From NCBI GenBank assembly GCA_938038815.1, contig CALHTF010000005.1, positions 1 through 64,000 on the forward strand: 64,000 nucleotides of DNA. Direction: 5' to 3'. Below the pieces are notes generated by a model. It did no database searches, was not told the DNA's origin, and saw nothing but the letters and a program-made list of their open reading frames with translations. The DNA is from an uncultured Acidimicrobiales bacterium. GTDB taxonomy: Bacteria > Actinomycetota > Acidimicrobiia > Acidimicrobiales > SHLQ01. Below are positions 33,691 through 43,388 of this stretch, one piece after another. The position numbers and the translations under genes were made by a program. The number at the start of each line of letters is the position of its first letter. The first letter of the stretch is position 1.

Positions 33691-34575
33691 CTAGCCGGCC
33701 ACCCGGGCGCATTCGTTGCCCGACCACAAAGCGTTCACCGCATCGGTGGCGTCATCGCCACTGGTGCGTCCCCAGACGGGCGAGTTCGACGAATCGTCGG
33801 GCATCTTGAACGACCCCGAACCGTTTTCGGTAAACACGACGATTTCCGAGTTGACGTTGCTGAGGTCGGCCACGGTCATGCCGGTGGTGAGGCCGTCCTC
33901 GGTCTCGATCGGTAGTCCGCCGGTAATCGGGCCGTCGACAAACCACTGCTCGAAGGTAAAGGTCCCTTCGGTTCGCTCGGACAACACGATCTCGAGCCCA
34001 TCGAAGCGCATCTTGCGGGTGGTGAAACCCGCGCAGTCGTCGTCGGCCATCGCTCCGGTGTCCGACGTTGGTTTGCCCAGCACGTTGACCGACGCCTCGA
34101 TGGCTTCGGTGGCGCTGGTTCCGAACCTCACCACTACAGGCGAGCTCGTACCGTCACCCAGCACCATGAGGCCTTCTTGCAGCAAGATCGACCGTCCGCC
34201 GCCGTCGGCGTCGACCACCGGGGGAGGAACGGTGGTGGTCGTGCTGGTGGTTGTTTCGACGGCTGGTGGTGTGGTTTCGCTCGGTGGAGAAACCAGTTCA
34301 GGAGCGGTTGTCTCCTCGCCGACTCCCTCCGGGAGCAAAAACCCTCCGGCCCGATCGTCGTTGCCCTCGTCGCCGTCTTCGTCGGCCGGTGGTTGGTCAG
34401 CCGCGACCGTGTCGCCGCTGATCGTCGTGGGCGTCGCGCCTGTGGCGAGGACCTCTCGGTCAAGATCGACCTCCGGACTCGCCAGACTGTTGCCGCCAAC
34501 GAGCGCGGTAACCGCAACGATCATCAACGCGATGAGCGTTGCGCCGTACAGGGTGAGTCGAGCTTGTTGAGACAT
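33691..34575 (-). CDS. Exported hypothetical protein with Thr/Pro linker
   Basis: A 294-residue protein with an N-terminal membrane anchor or signal (LTLYGATLIALMIVAVTALVG). Next come an acidic disordered stretch (about 60-90) and a Thr/Pro-rich linker (TTTSTTTTVPPP) of the kind common in secreted proteins of Acidimicrobiia. The C-terminal 160 residues look globular, with strands (SSPVVVRFGTSATEAIEASVNVLG, RFDGLEIVLSERTEGTFTFEQWFV, SEIVVFTENGSGSFK) and two cysteines (DDDCAGF, GNECARV) that may form a disulfide. No family recognised. It lies 36 bases after cysQ on the same strand, but a functional link is not evident. Confidence 0.65.
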   Translation of the reverse strand: MSQQARLTLYGATLIALMIVAVTALVGGNSLASPEVDLDREVLATGATPTTISGDTVAADQPPADEDGDEGNDDRAGGFLLPEGVGEETTAPELVSPPSETTPPAVETTTSTTTTVPPPVVDADGGGRSILLQEGLMVLGDGTSSPVVVRFGTSATEAIEASVNVLGKPTSDTGAMADDDCAGFTTRKMRFDGLEIVLSERTEGTFTFEQWFVDGPITGGLPIETEDGLTTGMTVADLSNVNSEIVVFTENGSGSFKMPDDSSNSPVWGRTSGDDATDAVNALWSGNECARVAG

Positions 34576-34611
34576 CGGAGGATCTCTTGGGGGAGGGGTG
34601 GGTAGCTGCGC

Positions 34612-35373
34612 TTAACCCTCGAAACTCGCCAGCGAGGCAAGTGCAGCCTCGGCAAGTTCCTTGCGGCAGATCAACAGATCGGGGAGATACGGGTCTTCGT
34701 TGTTGTAGACCATCGGGCTGCCGTCGATACGCGAAACGTGCAATCCGGCCTTTTCGGCAACGGCAACAGGAGCGCACGAATCCCACTCGTACTGACCGCC
34801 CGAGTGAGCGTAAATGTCGGCGAGACCACGAACGACGGCCATGGCCTTCGCACCGGCCGAACCCATCGGGACAAGTTCAGCCCCGATCGCATCGGCCACG
34901 TGGGTGGCAGCAGCAGGCGGACGAGTGCGGCTAACGAGCATGCGAGGAACCTCGGGCATCGGGCCGAGTTCGGGCAGCGGTTCGCCGGTGTTGAGCGTTA
35001 GGTCGGCGCCGGGCAGCGCAACGGCGCCCACCTCGGCCTTACCGGCAACCACAAGGGCAACGTGTACGGCCCAGTCGTCGCGAGGCGGCTCGCTGAACTC
35101 GCGGGTGCCGTCGAGCGGATCGACGATCCAGGTTCGTTCGGCCGTCAGCCGCGCCGCATCATCTTTCCCCTCTTCTGACAAGATGGCGTCGTCGGGTCGA
35201 CTGGCGGTGAGCTCACTCATGATGAGCTCGTGTGCCTGCCGGTCACCCTCGTCCTTCATCTCTTTGCCGTCAACACCTTTGGCGACAAGATCGGCACGAA
35301 CTTCGAGCAGAAGTTTGCCGGCTAGAGTCGCAATACGCGCCGCTTCGGTGTGGTCTTGGGGAAGAATGGTCAT
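34612..35373 (-). CDS. cysQ: 3'(2'),5'-bisphosphate nucleotidase CysQ
   Basis: A 253-residue inositol-monophosphatase-superfamily enzyme. Metal-binding motifs are intact: LSEEGKDD (Glu67, Glu68), VDPLDGTREF (Asp85, Asp88) and QYEWDSCAPVAVAEKAG (Asp in WDS). CysQ dephosphorylates PAP, the by-product of PAPS use, to AMP, and in mycobacteria it affects sulfate assimilation. Context supports this over an inositol phosphatase: the divergent neighbours are cysD, cysN and cysC. An AGGAG six bases before the ATG is a good ribosome-binding site. The 62 bases between it and cysD must contain both promoters. Confidence 0.9.
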   Translation of the reverse strand: MTILPQDHTEAARIATLAGKLLLEVRADLVAKGVDGKEMKDEGDRQAHELIMSELTASRPDDAILSEEGKDDAARLTAERTWIVDPLDGTREFSEPPRDDWAVHVALVVAGKAEVGAVALPGADLTLNTGEPLPELGPMPEVPRMLVSRTRPPAAATHVADAIGAELVPMGSAGAKAMAVVRGLADIYAHSGGQYEWDSCAPVAVAEKAGLHVSRIDGSPMVYNNEDPYLPDLLICRKELAEAALASLASFEG

Positions 35374-35435
35374 AATCAGCTCCTGTTATTGCTCAGGTTC
35401 TACTATCGACTGCCGAACTAAACCATTGATGCTTT

Positions 35436-36341
35436 ATGGCCTATGAACTTTCACATCTCCGAGAACTCGAAGCAGAGTCGATTCACATCTTCCGTGAAGT
35501 CGCCTCCGAATTCGAGCGTCCTGCCCTTATGTTTAGCGGGGGTAAAGACTCAATCGTCATGCTCCGCTTGGCAGAAAAGGCGTTCCACCCCTGCAAGATT
35601 CCGTTCCCGGTATTGCACGTCGACACCGGGCATAACTTCCCCGAGGTCATCGAATTCCGCGATCGGCGTCTCGCCGAAGTCGGCGCTCGACTGATCGTCG
35701 GCTCGGTTCAAGAACGGATCGACAACGGCTCTTTGAAAGAAGAACCGGGTCTGAACCCGTCACGTAACCAGCTGCAAACGCCGGTACTTCTCGAGTCGAT
35801 CGAAGAGAACGAGTTCGATGCCCTCTTCGGTGGCGCTCGCCGCGACGAAGAGAAGGCTCGTGCGAAAGAGCGCGTGTACAGCTTCCGCGACGACTTTGGT
35901 CAGTGGGATCCCAAGAACCAGCGCCCCGAACTGTGGAGCCTCTACAACGGCCGCATCCGCAAGGGCGAGCACATTCGTGTGTTCCCGATCTCGAACTGGA
36001 CCGAGCTCGACATCTGGCAGTACATCGAAGCCGAAAAGATCGAGATCCCCGAGATCTACTACTCGCACCAGCGTGAGGTCGTCGAACGCGACGGCATGCT
36101 CATCGCAACCGGCCCGTTCAACACCTTGGCCGACGGCGAGAAGGCATACACCGAAACCGTTCGGTACCGCACCATTGGTTGCATGACCGTCACCGGCGCC
36201 GTCGAGTCCGACGCCGACGACATCGCAAAGGTCATCGCCGAGGTTGCCGGTACCCGCATCACCGAACGTGGTGCTACCCGAGCCGACGACCGCGTGTCCG
36301 AAGCAGCAATGGAAGATCGCAAGAAAGAGGGCTACTTCTAA
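35436..36341 (+). CDS. cysD: Sulfate adenylyltransferase subunit 2 (CysD)
   Basis: A 301-residue ATP sulfurylase small subunit of the PP-loop superfamily. The pyrophosphate motif LMFSGGKDSIVML (SGGKDS at 34-39) is followed by LHVDTGHNFPEVIEFRD. Further family blocks are FDALFGGARRDEEKARAKER, FRDDFGQWDPKNQRPELW, and IFPISNWTELDIWQYI-like VFPISNWTELD. With CysN it forms adenosine 5'-phosphosulfate from ATP and sulfate in the cytoplasm. It overlaps cysN by one base (TAATG), so the two are translationally coupled. Divergent to cysQ. Confidence 0.97.
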   Translation: MAYELSHLRELEAESIHIFREVASEFERPALMFSGGKDSIVMLRLAEKAFHPCKIPFPVLHVDTGHNFPEVIEFRDRRLAEVGARLIVGSVQERIDNGSLKEEPGLNPSRNQLQTPVLLESIEENEFDALFGGARRDEEKARAKERVYSFRDDFGQWDPKNQRPELWSLYNGRIRKGEHIRVFPISNWTELDIWQYIEAEKIEIPEIYYSHQREVVERDGMLIATGPFNTLADGEKAYTETVRYRTIGCMTVTGAVESDADDIAKVIAEVAGTRITERGATRADDRVSEAAMEDRKKEGYF

Positions 36342-37600
36342 TGGCCGAGATCCTTAGGTTCGCTACAGCAGGATCGGTCGACGACGGTAAGTCGACCCTG
36401 ATCGGTCGTTTGCTGTACGACACAAAAACCATTTTCCAAGATCAGATGGATGCGGTCGAGAAGGCTTCGGAGAACCTCGGTAGCGAGGGACCGAACCTGG
36501 CGCTACTCACCGATGGTCTGCGCGCCGAGCGCGAACAGGGCATCACCATCGACGTTGCGTACCGATACTTCGCAACGCCGAAGCGCAAGTTCATCATCGC
36601 TGATACCCCGGGTCACATTCAGTACACCCGCAACATGGTCACCGGCGCCTCAACCGCCGACCTGGCGATCGTGCTTCTCGATGCCCGTAAGGGTGTTGTT
36701 GAGCAGTCGAAGCGTCACGCCTTCTTGGCGTCGTTGCTGCGGATCCCGCACCTGGTGCTGGCCGTCAACAAGATGGACCTCGTCGACTACTCCGAAGAGC
36801 AGTTCAACAAGGTGGCCGACGAGTTCCGTGAGTTTGCTACCCGGCTCGATATCTCGGACCTGACCTTCATTCCCGTGTCGGCTCTGATGGGCGACAACGT
36901 CGTCGATCGCAGCGAACACATGGAGTGGTACGACGGACCGACGCTGCTCACCCACCTCGAACAGGTGCACATTGCCTCGGACCGCAACATGATCGATGTG
37001 CGTTTCCCCGTGCAGTACGTGCTGCGTCCCCAGACCGAGGAGTACCACGACTTCCGTGGCTTCGCCGGAACGGTGGCCGGTGGCGTTATGAAGCCGGGCG
37101 ACGAGGTCATGGTGCTGCCTTCAGGCTTCACCTCCCGCATCGCAACGATCGAAACGCTCGATGGTCCAGTGGCTGAGGCGTTCGCGCCGATGGCGGTCAC
37201 GGTGACCCTCGACGACGAGATCGACATCAGCCGAGGCGACATGCTGTGCCGCCCGAACAACCAGCCCGACGTAACCCAGGATCTCGATGCGATGATCTGT
37301 TGGATGACGTCGGACGCCAAGTTCGAGCCCCGCATGAAGCTGGCGATCAAGCACACCACCCGCACCGCTCGTGTCATGGTCAAAGAGGTCAACTACCGCC
37401 TCGACATCAACACGCTGCACCGCGACGAAGAGAGTGAAGTACTCGAGCTCAACGAGATTGGCCGAGTCACCCTTCGAAGCACCCAGCCGTTGTTTATCGA
37501 CGAGTACCGACGCAACCGGACAACCGGGTCGTTCATCCTCATCGACGAGCACACCAACACCACCGTTGGTGCCGGCATGATTCTCGGCGTCGCCGAGTAA
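36341..37600 (+). CDS. cysN: Sulfate adenylyltransferase subunit 1, GTPase (CysN)
   Basis: A 419-residue EF-Tu-like GTPase that drives APS synthesis by CysD. GTP motifs: GSVDDGKST (11-19), DTPGHIQYTRNM and VNKMDLVDYSE. The C-terminal beta-barrel domains follow (RGFAGTVAGGVMKPGDEVMVLPSG). In many actinobacteria CysN is fused to the APS kinase CysC. Here it ends after the GTPase and barrel domains, and CysC is a separate gene 24 bases later. It starts on the last base of the cysD stop codon (TAATG). The start follows MAEILRFATAGSVDDGKST, the standard CysN opening. Confidence 0.97.
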   Translation: MAEILRFATAGSVDDGKSTLIGRLLYDTKTIFQDQMDAVEKASENLGSEGPNLALLTDGLRAEREQGITIDVAYRYFATPKRKFIIADTPGHIQYTRNMVTGASTADLAIVLLDARKGVVEQSKRHAFLASLLRIPHLVLAVNKMDLVDYSEEQFNKVADEFREFATRLDISDLTFIPVSALMGDNVVDRSEHMEWYDGPTLLTHLEQVHIASDRNMIDVRFPVQYVLRPQTEEYHDFRGFAGTVAGGVMKPGDEVMVLPSGFTSRIATIETLDGPVAEAFAPMAVTVTLDDEIDISRGDMLCRPNNQPDVTQDLDAMICWMTSDAKFEPRMKLAIKHTTRTARVMVKEVNYRLDINTLHRDEESEVLELNEIGRVTLRSTQPLFIDEYRRNRTTGSFILIDEHTNTTVGAGMILGVAE

Positions 37601-37624
37601 ATCCAACAACAAGAAAACGAACTA

Positions 37625-38218
37625 GTGGCTGAATCCCCGAACGTCCGATGGCACCCCAGCGATTTCGCTCGCGAAGAACGCTGGGAGAAGATCGGCGCCC
37701 AAGGTGCCACTATCTGGTTCACCGGGTTCTCGGGCTCGGGCAAGTCGACGGTGGCCGTTCAGGTCGAACGTCTCTTGCTCGAGGCCGGGCAACCCACCTA
37801 TCTGCTCGACGGCGACAACCTGCGCATGGGGCTCAACGGCGACCTTGGCTTCTCGGCTGAGGATCGCGACGAGAACGTGCGTCGGGTTTCCGAGGTCGCT
37901 CGGCTGTTCGCCGATGCGGGCGTTGTGAGCCTGGTTCCGCTGGTCAGCCCCTACCTGGCGGCTCGTCAGCGGGCTCGCGAGATCCATCACGCTGCCGACT
38001 TACGCTTTATCGAGTGCTTCATCGACACGCCGCTTGAGGTGTGCGAAAGCCGCGACCCGAAGGGGCTTTACAAGAAGGCCCGGGCCGGCGAGATCAAAGG
38101 CATGACCGGTATCGACGACCCGTACGAACCGCCGGTGAACCCGGAGCTGGTTATCGACACCACCTCGGGTACCCCAGAAGAACTCGCCCAACAGGTCATC
38201 GACTTCCTCAACTCGTAA
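37625..38218 (+). CDS. cysC: Adenylylsulfate kinase (CysC)
   Basis: A 197-residue APS kinase that phosphorylates APS to PAPS. P-loop GFSGSGKST (34-42), then LLDGDNLRMGLNGDLGFS (the LDGDxxR substrate motif), RDENVRRVSEVARLF, LVPLVSPYLAARQRAREI, and FIDTPLEVCESRDPKGLYKKARAGEIKGMTGIDDPYEPP, all conserved in the family. The N-terminal 25 residues extend beyond the minimal kinase. GTG 37625 is the start. It is the third gene of cysD-cysN-cysC. A chain of palindromes (38225-38272) follows immediately and probably ends the transcript. Confidence 0.96.
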   Translation: MAESPNVRWHPSDFAREERWEKIGAQGATIWFTGFSGSGKSTVAVQVERLLLEAGQPTYLLDGDNLRMGLNGDLGFSAEDRDENVRRVSEVARLFADAGVVSLVPLVSPYLAARQRAREIHHAADLRFIECFIDTPLEVCESRDPKGLYKKARAGEIKGMTGIDDPYEPPVNPELVIDTTSGTPEELAQQVIDFLNS

Positions 38219-38224
38219 CTATTT

Positions 38225-38272
38225 CCCCTGACTCTGAGTCAGGGGACATTGTCCCGTGACTCTGAGTCAGGG
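38225..38272. terminator. Three chained palindromes between cysC and the convergent MFS gene
   Basis: Unit 1: CCCCTGACTC-T-GAGTCAGGGG, with 10-bp perfect arms (38225-38245). Unit 2: GGGACA-T-TGTCCC (38243-38255). Unit 3: CCGTGACTC-T-GAGTCAGGG with one mismatch (38254-38272). A T-run follows on the plus strand. TGACTCTGAGTCAGGG is thus present twice as a direct repeat. The stop codon of the MFS gene lies inside unit 3. It can fold as tandem hairpins or as one long alternative stem, and is likely a bidirectional terminator. Confidence 0.65.
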
Positions 38273-39436
38273 TTTTGGTTGGCGGAGGCCGTTGGCGAGG
38301 CTGACTACCGCAGCGATGCCGAGGACGAGCCCGAGCGCGAGGCGCAGGTTTGCTGCCACGGCGATAGCGCCGATCACCGCTGGGGCGCCCAAGAAGCCCA
38401 CTCGCATACCGGCCGACATGACCGCCAGGCCCGTACCGGCACTGTTGTCGCTGCTTTGGGCTGCAGCCTTGTAAAGCAGCGGAAACAACGGTGCTACGCC
38501 GATGCCGATGATGGCGTAGCCGACGAGCGTGGTGACCACATTCGATGCGGCGAGCACCACCACGAGCCCGATGGCCACCATGGCCGACCCGCCGATCATC
38601 GTTCCCCGCAGGCCTGTCGCTTCGATGACCCTGTCGGCGATGAGCCTCGAGGCCAACATGGCGGCCGAGAACACCACGAACCCGAGCCCCGCCTCGTCGG
38701 TTGAGGCGCCTCGCTCGTCGGCCAGCATCAGGGCACTCCAGTCGGCCGAAGAACCCTCGAGCACCGCGGTGGCCAAGCCGACCAGCCCAAGGAGGAGCGC
38801 TCCGGTGGTGATCGACCCCCGGCCGGTCGAAGCCTCCTCGGCGACGGGCGCGTCAAAGGGCAACAAGCGGGGACCCGCCCAGGCCATGATCGCCAGGCCA
38901 ACGGCGGCGAACATCAGCAGTTGGGTCTGCAAGCCAACACCGATGAACGACGCCGCGGTTCCGACCAAACCGCCCACGAGGGTGCCGACGCTCCACATGG
39001 CGTGCACCCGGTTGATGGTCGACCGGCCGAGCAACTCTTGGGCGTGTACGACCTGGGCGTTCATCCCAATGTCGGCGCCAGCGTCGGCGAATCCCAACGC
39101 AAAGAGCGCTCCGAACAGCACCCAGGCATTTACTCCTAGGGCCACCAGCGGCAAGATCAACACCATCAGCGTGCCGGTTGTCGAGGTCATTACCCGGCTG
39201 CCAAACCGGTTGGTGAGCACGCCCGACACGAGGCTGCCAAACAGTCCGCCGAGGCCCATGCCCATCAGCGCCCGGCCTAGGACATCCTCGTCGATAGCGA
39301 GCTGGTCGCGGAGCTCGGCGAGGCGCGGAATCCAGCTTCCTAAAACGAGACCGTTGAGGAAGAAGATCGAGGTAGCGGCGCGCTCAGCGCGTACCGCCTG
39401 TTGATGTTCAGCACCGCCCAGCGCCGTCGATGACAT
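38267..39436 (-). CDS. Major facilitator superfamily transporter
   Basis: A 389-residue polytopic membrane protein with about 12 hydrophobic segments. FFLNGLVLGSWIPRLAELRDQL in the first helix region, GSLVSGVLTNRFGSRVM (the MFS loop 2-3 motif, G-x3-D/N-R-x-G-R/S-R) and FADAGADIGMNAQ place it in the YbjJ/FucP-like branch of MFS. Transported compound unknown; related proteins are assigned to sugars or to efflux. The last codons and the TGA stop lie inside the palindromic terminator shared with cysC, with which it is convergent. No operon partner downstream; the histone-like gene lies 24 bases upstream on the same strand. Confidence 0.82.
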   Translation of the reverse strand: MSSTALGGAEHQQAVRAERAATSIFFLNGLVLGSWIPRLAELRDQLAIDEDVLGRALMGMGLGGLFGSLVSGVLTNRFGSRVMTSTTGTLMVLILPLVALGVNAWVLFGALFALGFADAGADIGMNAQVVHAQELLGRSTINRVHAMWSVGTLVGGLVGTAASFIGVGLQTQLLMFAAVGLAIMAWAGPRLLPFDAPVAEEASTGRGSITTGALLLGLVGLATAVLEGSSADWSALMLADERGASTDEAGLGFVVFSAAMLASRLIADRVIEATGLRGTMIGGSAMVAIGLVVVLAASNVVTTLVGYAIIGIGVAPLFPLLYKAAAQSSDNSAGTGLAVMSAGMRVGFLGAPAVIGAIAVAANLRLALGLVLGIAAVVSLANGLRQPKP

Positions 39437-39460
39437 CGACGCACCCTAGCGGACCGCCGG

Positions 39461-39841
39461 TTAATCCTCTACGGGACCGTAGGGCTCTTTGGCCTCTTGG
39501 TAGCAGGGGTAGTGGTAATGATCTACCCGAACCCACTTGCCTTTTTCGTAGATGTTGCAGATGGCCTGCTGATGGCGCATCTTGGCTTGGAACTTGACCC
39601 GTTCACCGCACAGGGTGCACTCGACCTGGCTGCCTGGTTCGACCATGCGAAGCGCCGCACGGCTCTTCCAGGTGGTCTTCTTCTTCGGCGCTGCCTTCTT
39701 GGCAGTGGTCTTGTTGGCCGCTTTCTTTGCGGGAGCCTTCTTGGCGGGCGACTTCTTGGTCGCCGCCTTGGCCTTGGTCTTGCGAGCCTTAGCCGGGGCT
39801 TTCTTCGCAGCGGTCTTCTTTTTGGTGGTAGTTCCTGCCAT
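39461..39841 (-). CDS. Histone-H1-like Lys/Ala/Pro tail fused to a Cys/His (zinc-type) domain
   Basis: A 126-residue protein with two clear parts. Residues 1-57 are an H1-like tail of TKKKTAAKKAPAKARKTKAK type, with AKKAP/AKKAA units, expected to bind DNA non-specifically. Residues 58-126 contain CTLCGERVKFQAKMRHQQAI with Cys75, Cys78 and His90, then Cys95, His108, His110 and Cys113. That is enough to bind one or two zinc ions in a ribbon-like fold. AKKAP tails are known from actinobacterial nucleoid proteins (HupB, Lsr2-associated proteins), but the Cys/His part is not one I recognise. Role in nucleoid organisation or RNA binding is inference. Confidence 0.7.
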   Translation of the reverse strand: MAGTTTKKKTAAKKAPAKARKTKAKAATKKSPAKKAPAKKAANKTTAKKAAPKKKTTWKSRAALRMVEPGSQVECTLCGERVKFQAKMRHQQAICNIYEKGKWVRVDHYHYPCYQEAKEPYGPVED

Positions 39842-39918
39842 GGGTATCTATCGGCAAGGAAACGGCGTTTCTAAGAACTTTTCTGGTCCAAATGGCCCAG
39901 ATCGGCGCTCAATCGGTT

Positions 39919-40572
39919 CTAACGAGCGCTTTGGGCTGCGGTGTTGAGTAGGGCAGCGAATGCCGCCTCGTCGGGGAGGCCGCCCGCTACCCGCTCGACA
40001 ACCGTGCCGTCGCCGCCCACGACCACGAAGTACGGGAAGCCGGTGAGACCGAACGCTTGGGCGATTTCGCTCTCGTTGGTGTCCGACAGCACATCGAAGG
40101 GCCAACCCTCATCCGCGAACCAGGCGACCGGGGGATAGTTGGGGCGTTCAGCATCAACCGCGGTCGACACGGCGTGGAAGTCGACACCGTCGGGAAGGCC
40201 GTTGGCGTCGATGTAGGAGGTCAGCACCGGCAGTTCGGCCTGGCAGTGCGGGCACCAGTGGGCGAAGAAGCCATACACCTTGCCTCGGCCATCGGCTTGG
40301 TCGATGGTGATCGGGTCGCTGGTGAGCGAAATGATGTTGATATCGGGTGCGGCTGCGCCGACCGATGGGTCGTTGGCCGGGTCAAATGGGGTCAGCCATT
40401 CGCCGTCGACCGCCGGCGCGTCGGCCGCCGGAGCGGAGTCGGACGCGGTTTGCTCAGCGGACGCTGAGGCGTTGGCGTCGCCTTCGGCGACGGTCTCCTC
40501 ACCCGATGAACCACAGGCGGCCGCGAACAGCACCAAGGCAAGGCAAACAAGGACGAGTTTCCGCAAATGCAT
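39919..40572 (-). CDS. Thioredoxin-like (TlpA/DsbE-type) lipoprotein with CPHC
   Basis: A 217-residue exported protein. The signal sequence ends VLFAAAC with Cys20 as the lipid-modified residue. A Ser/Ala/Asp-rich spacer (21-60) leads to a thioredoxin-fold domain with the active site HWCPHCQAELPVL (Cys107, Cys110). The later TGFPYFVVVGGDGTVV holds the cis-proline loop (GFPY). CPHC is the dipeptide typical of oxidising DsbA-like proteins, while the surrounding sequence is TlpA-like. It probably oxidises or isomerises disulfides, or reduces cytochrome-type substrates, outside the membrane. It lies about 77 bases upstream of the H1-like gene on the same strand. Confidence 0.83.
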   Translation of the reverse strand: MHLRKLVLVCLALVLFAAACGSSGEETVAEGDANASASAEQTASDSAPAADAPAVDGEWLTPFDPANDPSVGAAAPDINIISLTSDPITIDQADGRGKVYGFFAHWCPHCQAELPVLTSYIDANGLPDGVDFHAVSTAVDAERPNYPPVAWFADEGWPFDVLSDTNESEIAQAFGLTGFPYFVVVGGDGTVVERVAGGLPDEAAFAALLNTAAQSAR

Positions 40573-40626
40573 AGCTGCCCAATGTATCGGCCGCGCCGTT
40601 GCGATTTTGGTCAGGGCGGCCCCTGA

Positions 40627-42327
<1,701 letters not shown>

Positions 42328-42413
42328 GGCGCCCGAGGCTAATCGCAACTGCGGGACGACCCGACCACCGGCGCGCTGCCAGCCTGAATATGTGGCGAAG
42401 CTAGGCTGCGCCT

Positions 42414-43373
42414 ATGGGATTCCTCGACAAAGTGAAATCGCTCCTCGGGAAAGAGGGCGCCGACATCGGCGAAGCGCTCAACAAGACAAAGGAGCGCCTT
42501 AGCAGCAACCTCGACAAGCGCGAGCGCGATCTCAACGCCACGCCCGAGGAGAAGCTCGATGCGATGACTGCCGAGCTGGAAGACAACGACCCGTTGGCCG
42601 CCGTGCGAAACAAGATCGACAACAAGTCGGCCACCGCCGATGCCAACGCCGAGTTGGCCACCGACGCAGCCGACGCAAACACCGCAAGCGAAGCATCAGC
42701 CACTGCGGCGCCCTCGTCGCCAGCCGAGATGCGAACCTCGACCAAACCCGTCGCTGCGGTCCTGTTCGATTTTGGCGGAGTGGTCACCACCAGTCCGTTC
42801 GATGCCTTCGCCAAGTTCGAGAAAGAACAAGGCCTGCCGGCCGACATCATCCGCAAAATCAACTCGACCAACCCCGACACCAACGCCTGGGCGCTGTTCG
42901 AGCGTAACCAGGTCGACCGCGACCGGTTCATCGAGCTCTTTGGCCTCGAAGCGCAAGCGCTGGGGCACGAGATCGACGGCGGTGCAGTACTCGACCTGTT
43001 GAAGGGCGATATCCGCCCCGAGATGGTCGACGCCATCAAGGCCTGCAAAAGCAAGGGCCTCAAAGTTGCGTGCCTGACCAACAACATCTCGAGCGGCGAA
43101 GCGGGCGCAGGTGCGGCCGAGATGGGTGAGTTTGCCGAGGCGATGGGACTGTTCGACGAGATCGTCGAGTCGTCGAAGATCGGGGTGCGCAAGCCCGAGA
43201 TGCGCTTCTACCAGTTGGCCTGCGAGCAGGTTGGTGTCGAACCCGACGAGTGTGTGTTCCTCGACGACTTGGGTATCAACCTGCGTCCTGCGCGTTCGAT
43301 GGGCATGGCCACCATCAAGGTGGTCGATAGCCGCGAAGCAATCGCCCAGCTTTGGGAAATTATCGACGACTGA
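42414..43373 (+). CDS. HAD-superfamily hydrolase (HAD-IA) with disordered N-terminal extension
   Basis: A 319-residue protein. Residues 1-110 are a charged, probably partly disordered extension (FLDKVKSLLGKEGADIGEAL and Ala/Asp/Thr-rich stretches). The hydrolase domain starts at VAAVLFDFGGVVTTSPFDAF with nucleophile Asp119 in DFGGV, followed by CLTNN, a lysine in KPEMRFY, and FLDDLGINLRPARSMGM. D-F-G-G-V and ending with the acidic pair fit the YihX-like or epoxide-hydrolase-N branch of HAD-IA, often phosphatases. Substrate unknown. The N-terminal extension is unusual for this branch. It is divergent from ettA and convergent with the GH97 gene, 15 bases away. Confidence 0.83.
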   Translation: MGFLDKVKSLLGKEGADIGEALNKTKERLSSNLDKRERDLNATPEEKLDAMTAELEDNDPLAAVRNKIDNKSATADANAELATDAADANTASEASATAAPSSPAEMRTSTKPVAAVLFDFGGVVTTSPFDAFAKFEKEQGLPADIIRKINSTNPDTNAWALFERNQVDRDRFIELFGLEAQALGHEIDGGAVLDLLKGDIRPEMVDAIKACKSKGLKVACLTNNISSGEAGAGAAEMGEFAEAMGLFDEIVESSKIGVRKPEMRFYQLACEQVGVEPDECVFLDDLGINLRPARSMGMATIKVVDSREAIAQLWEIIDD

Positions 43374-43388
43374 GTCGGGTCGGTTTGG

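Noticed and set aside
36179-36340. Extension of cysN into the cysD gene
   Set aside because: The added residues (Arg/His-rich) are out-of-frame cysD sequence, and the TAATG overlap gives the standard CysN start.
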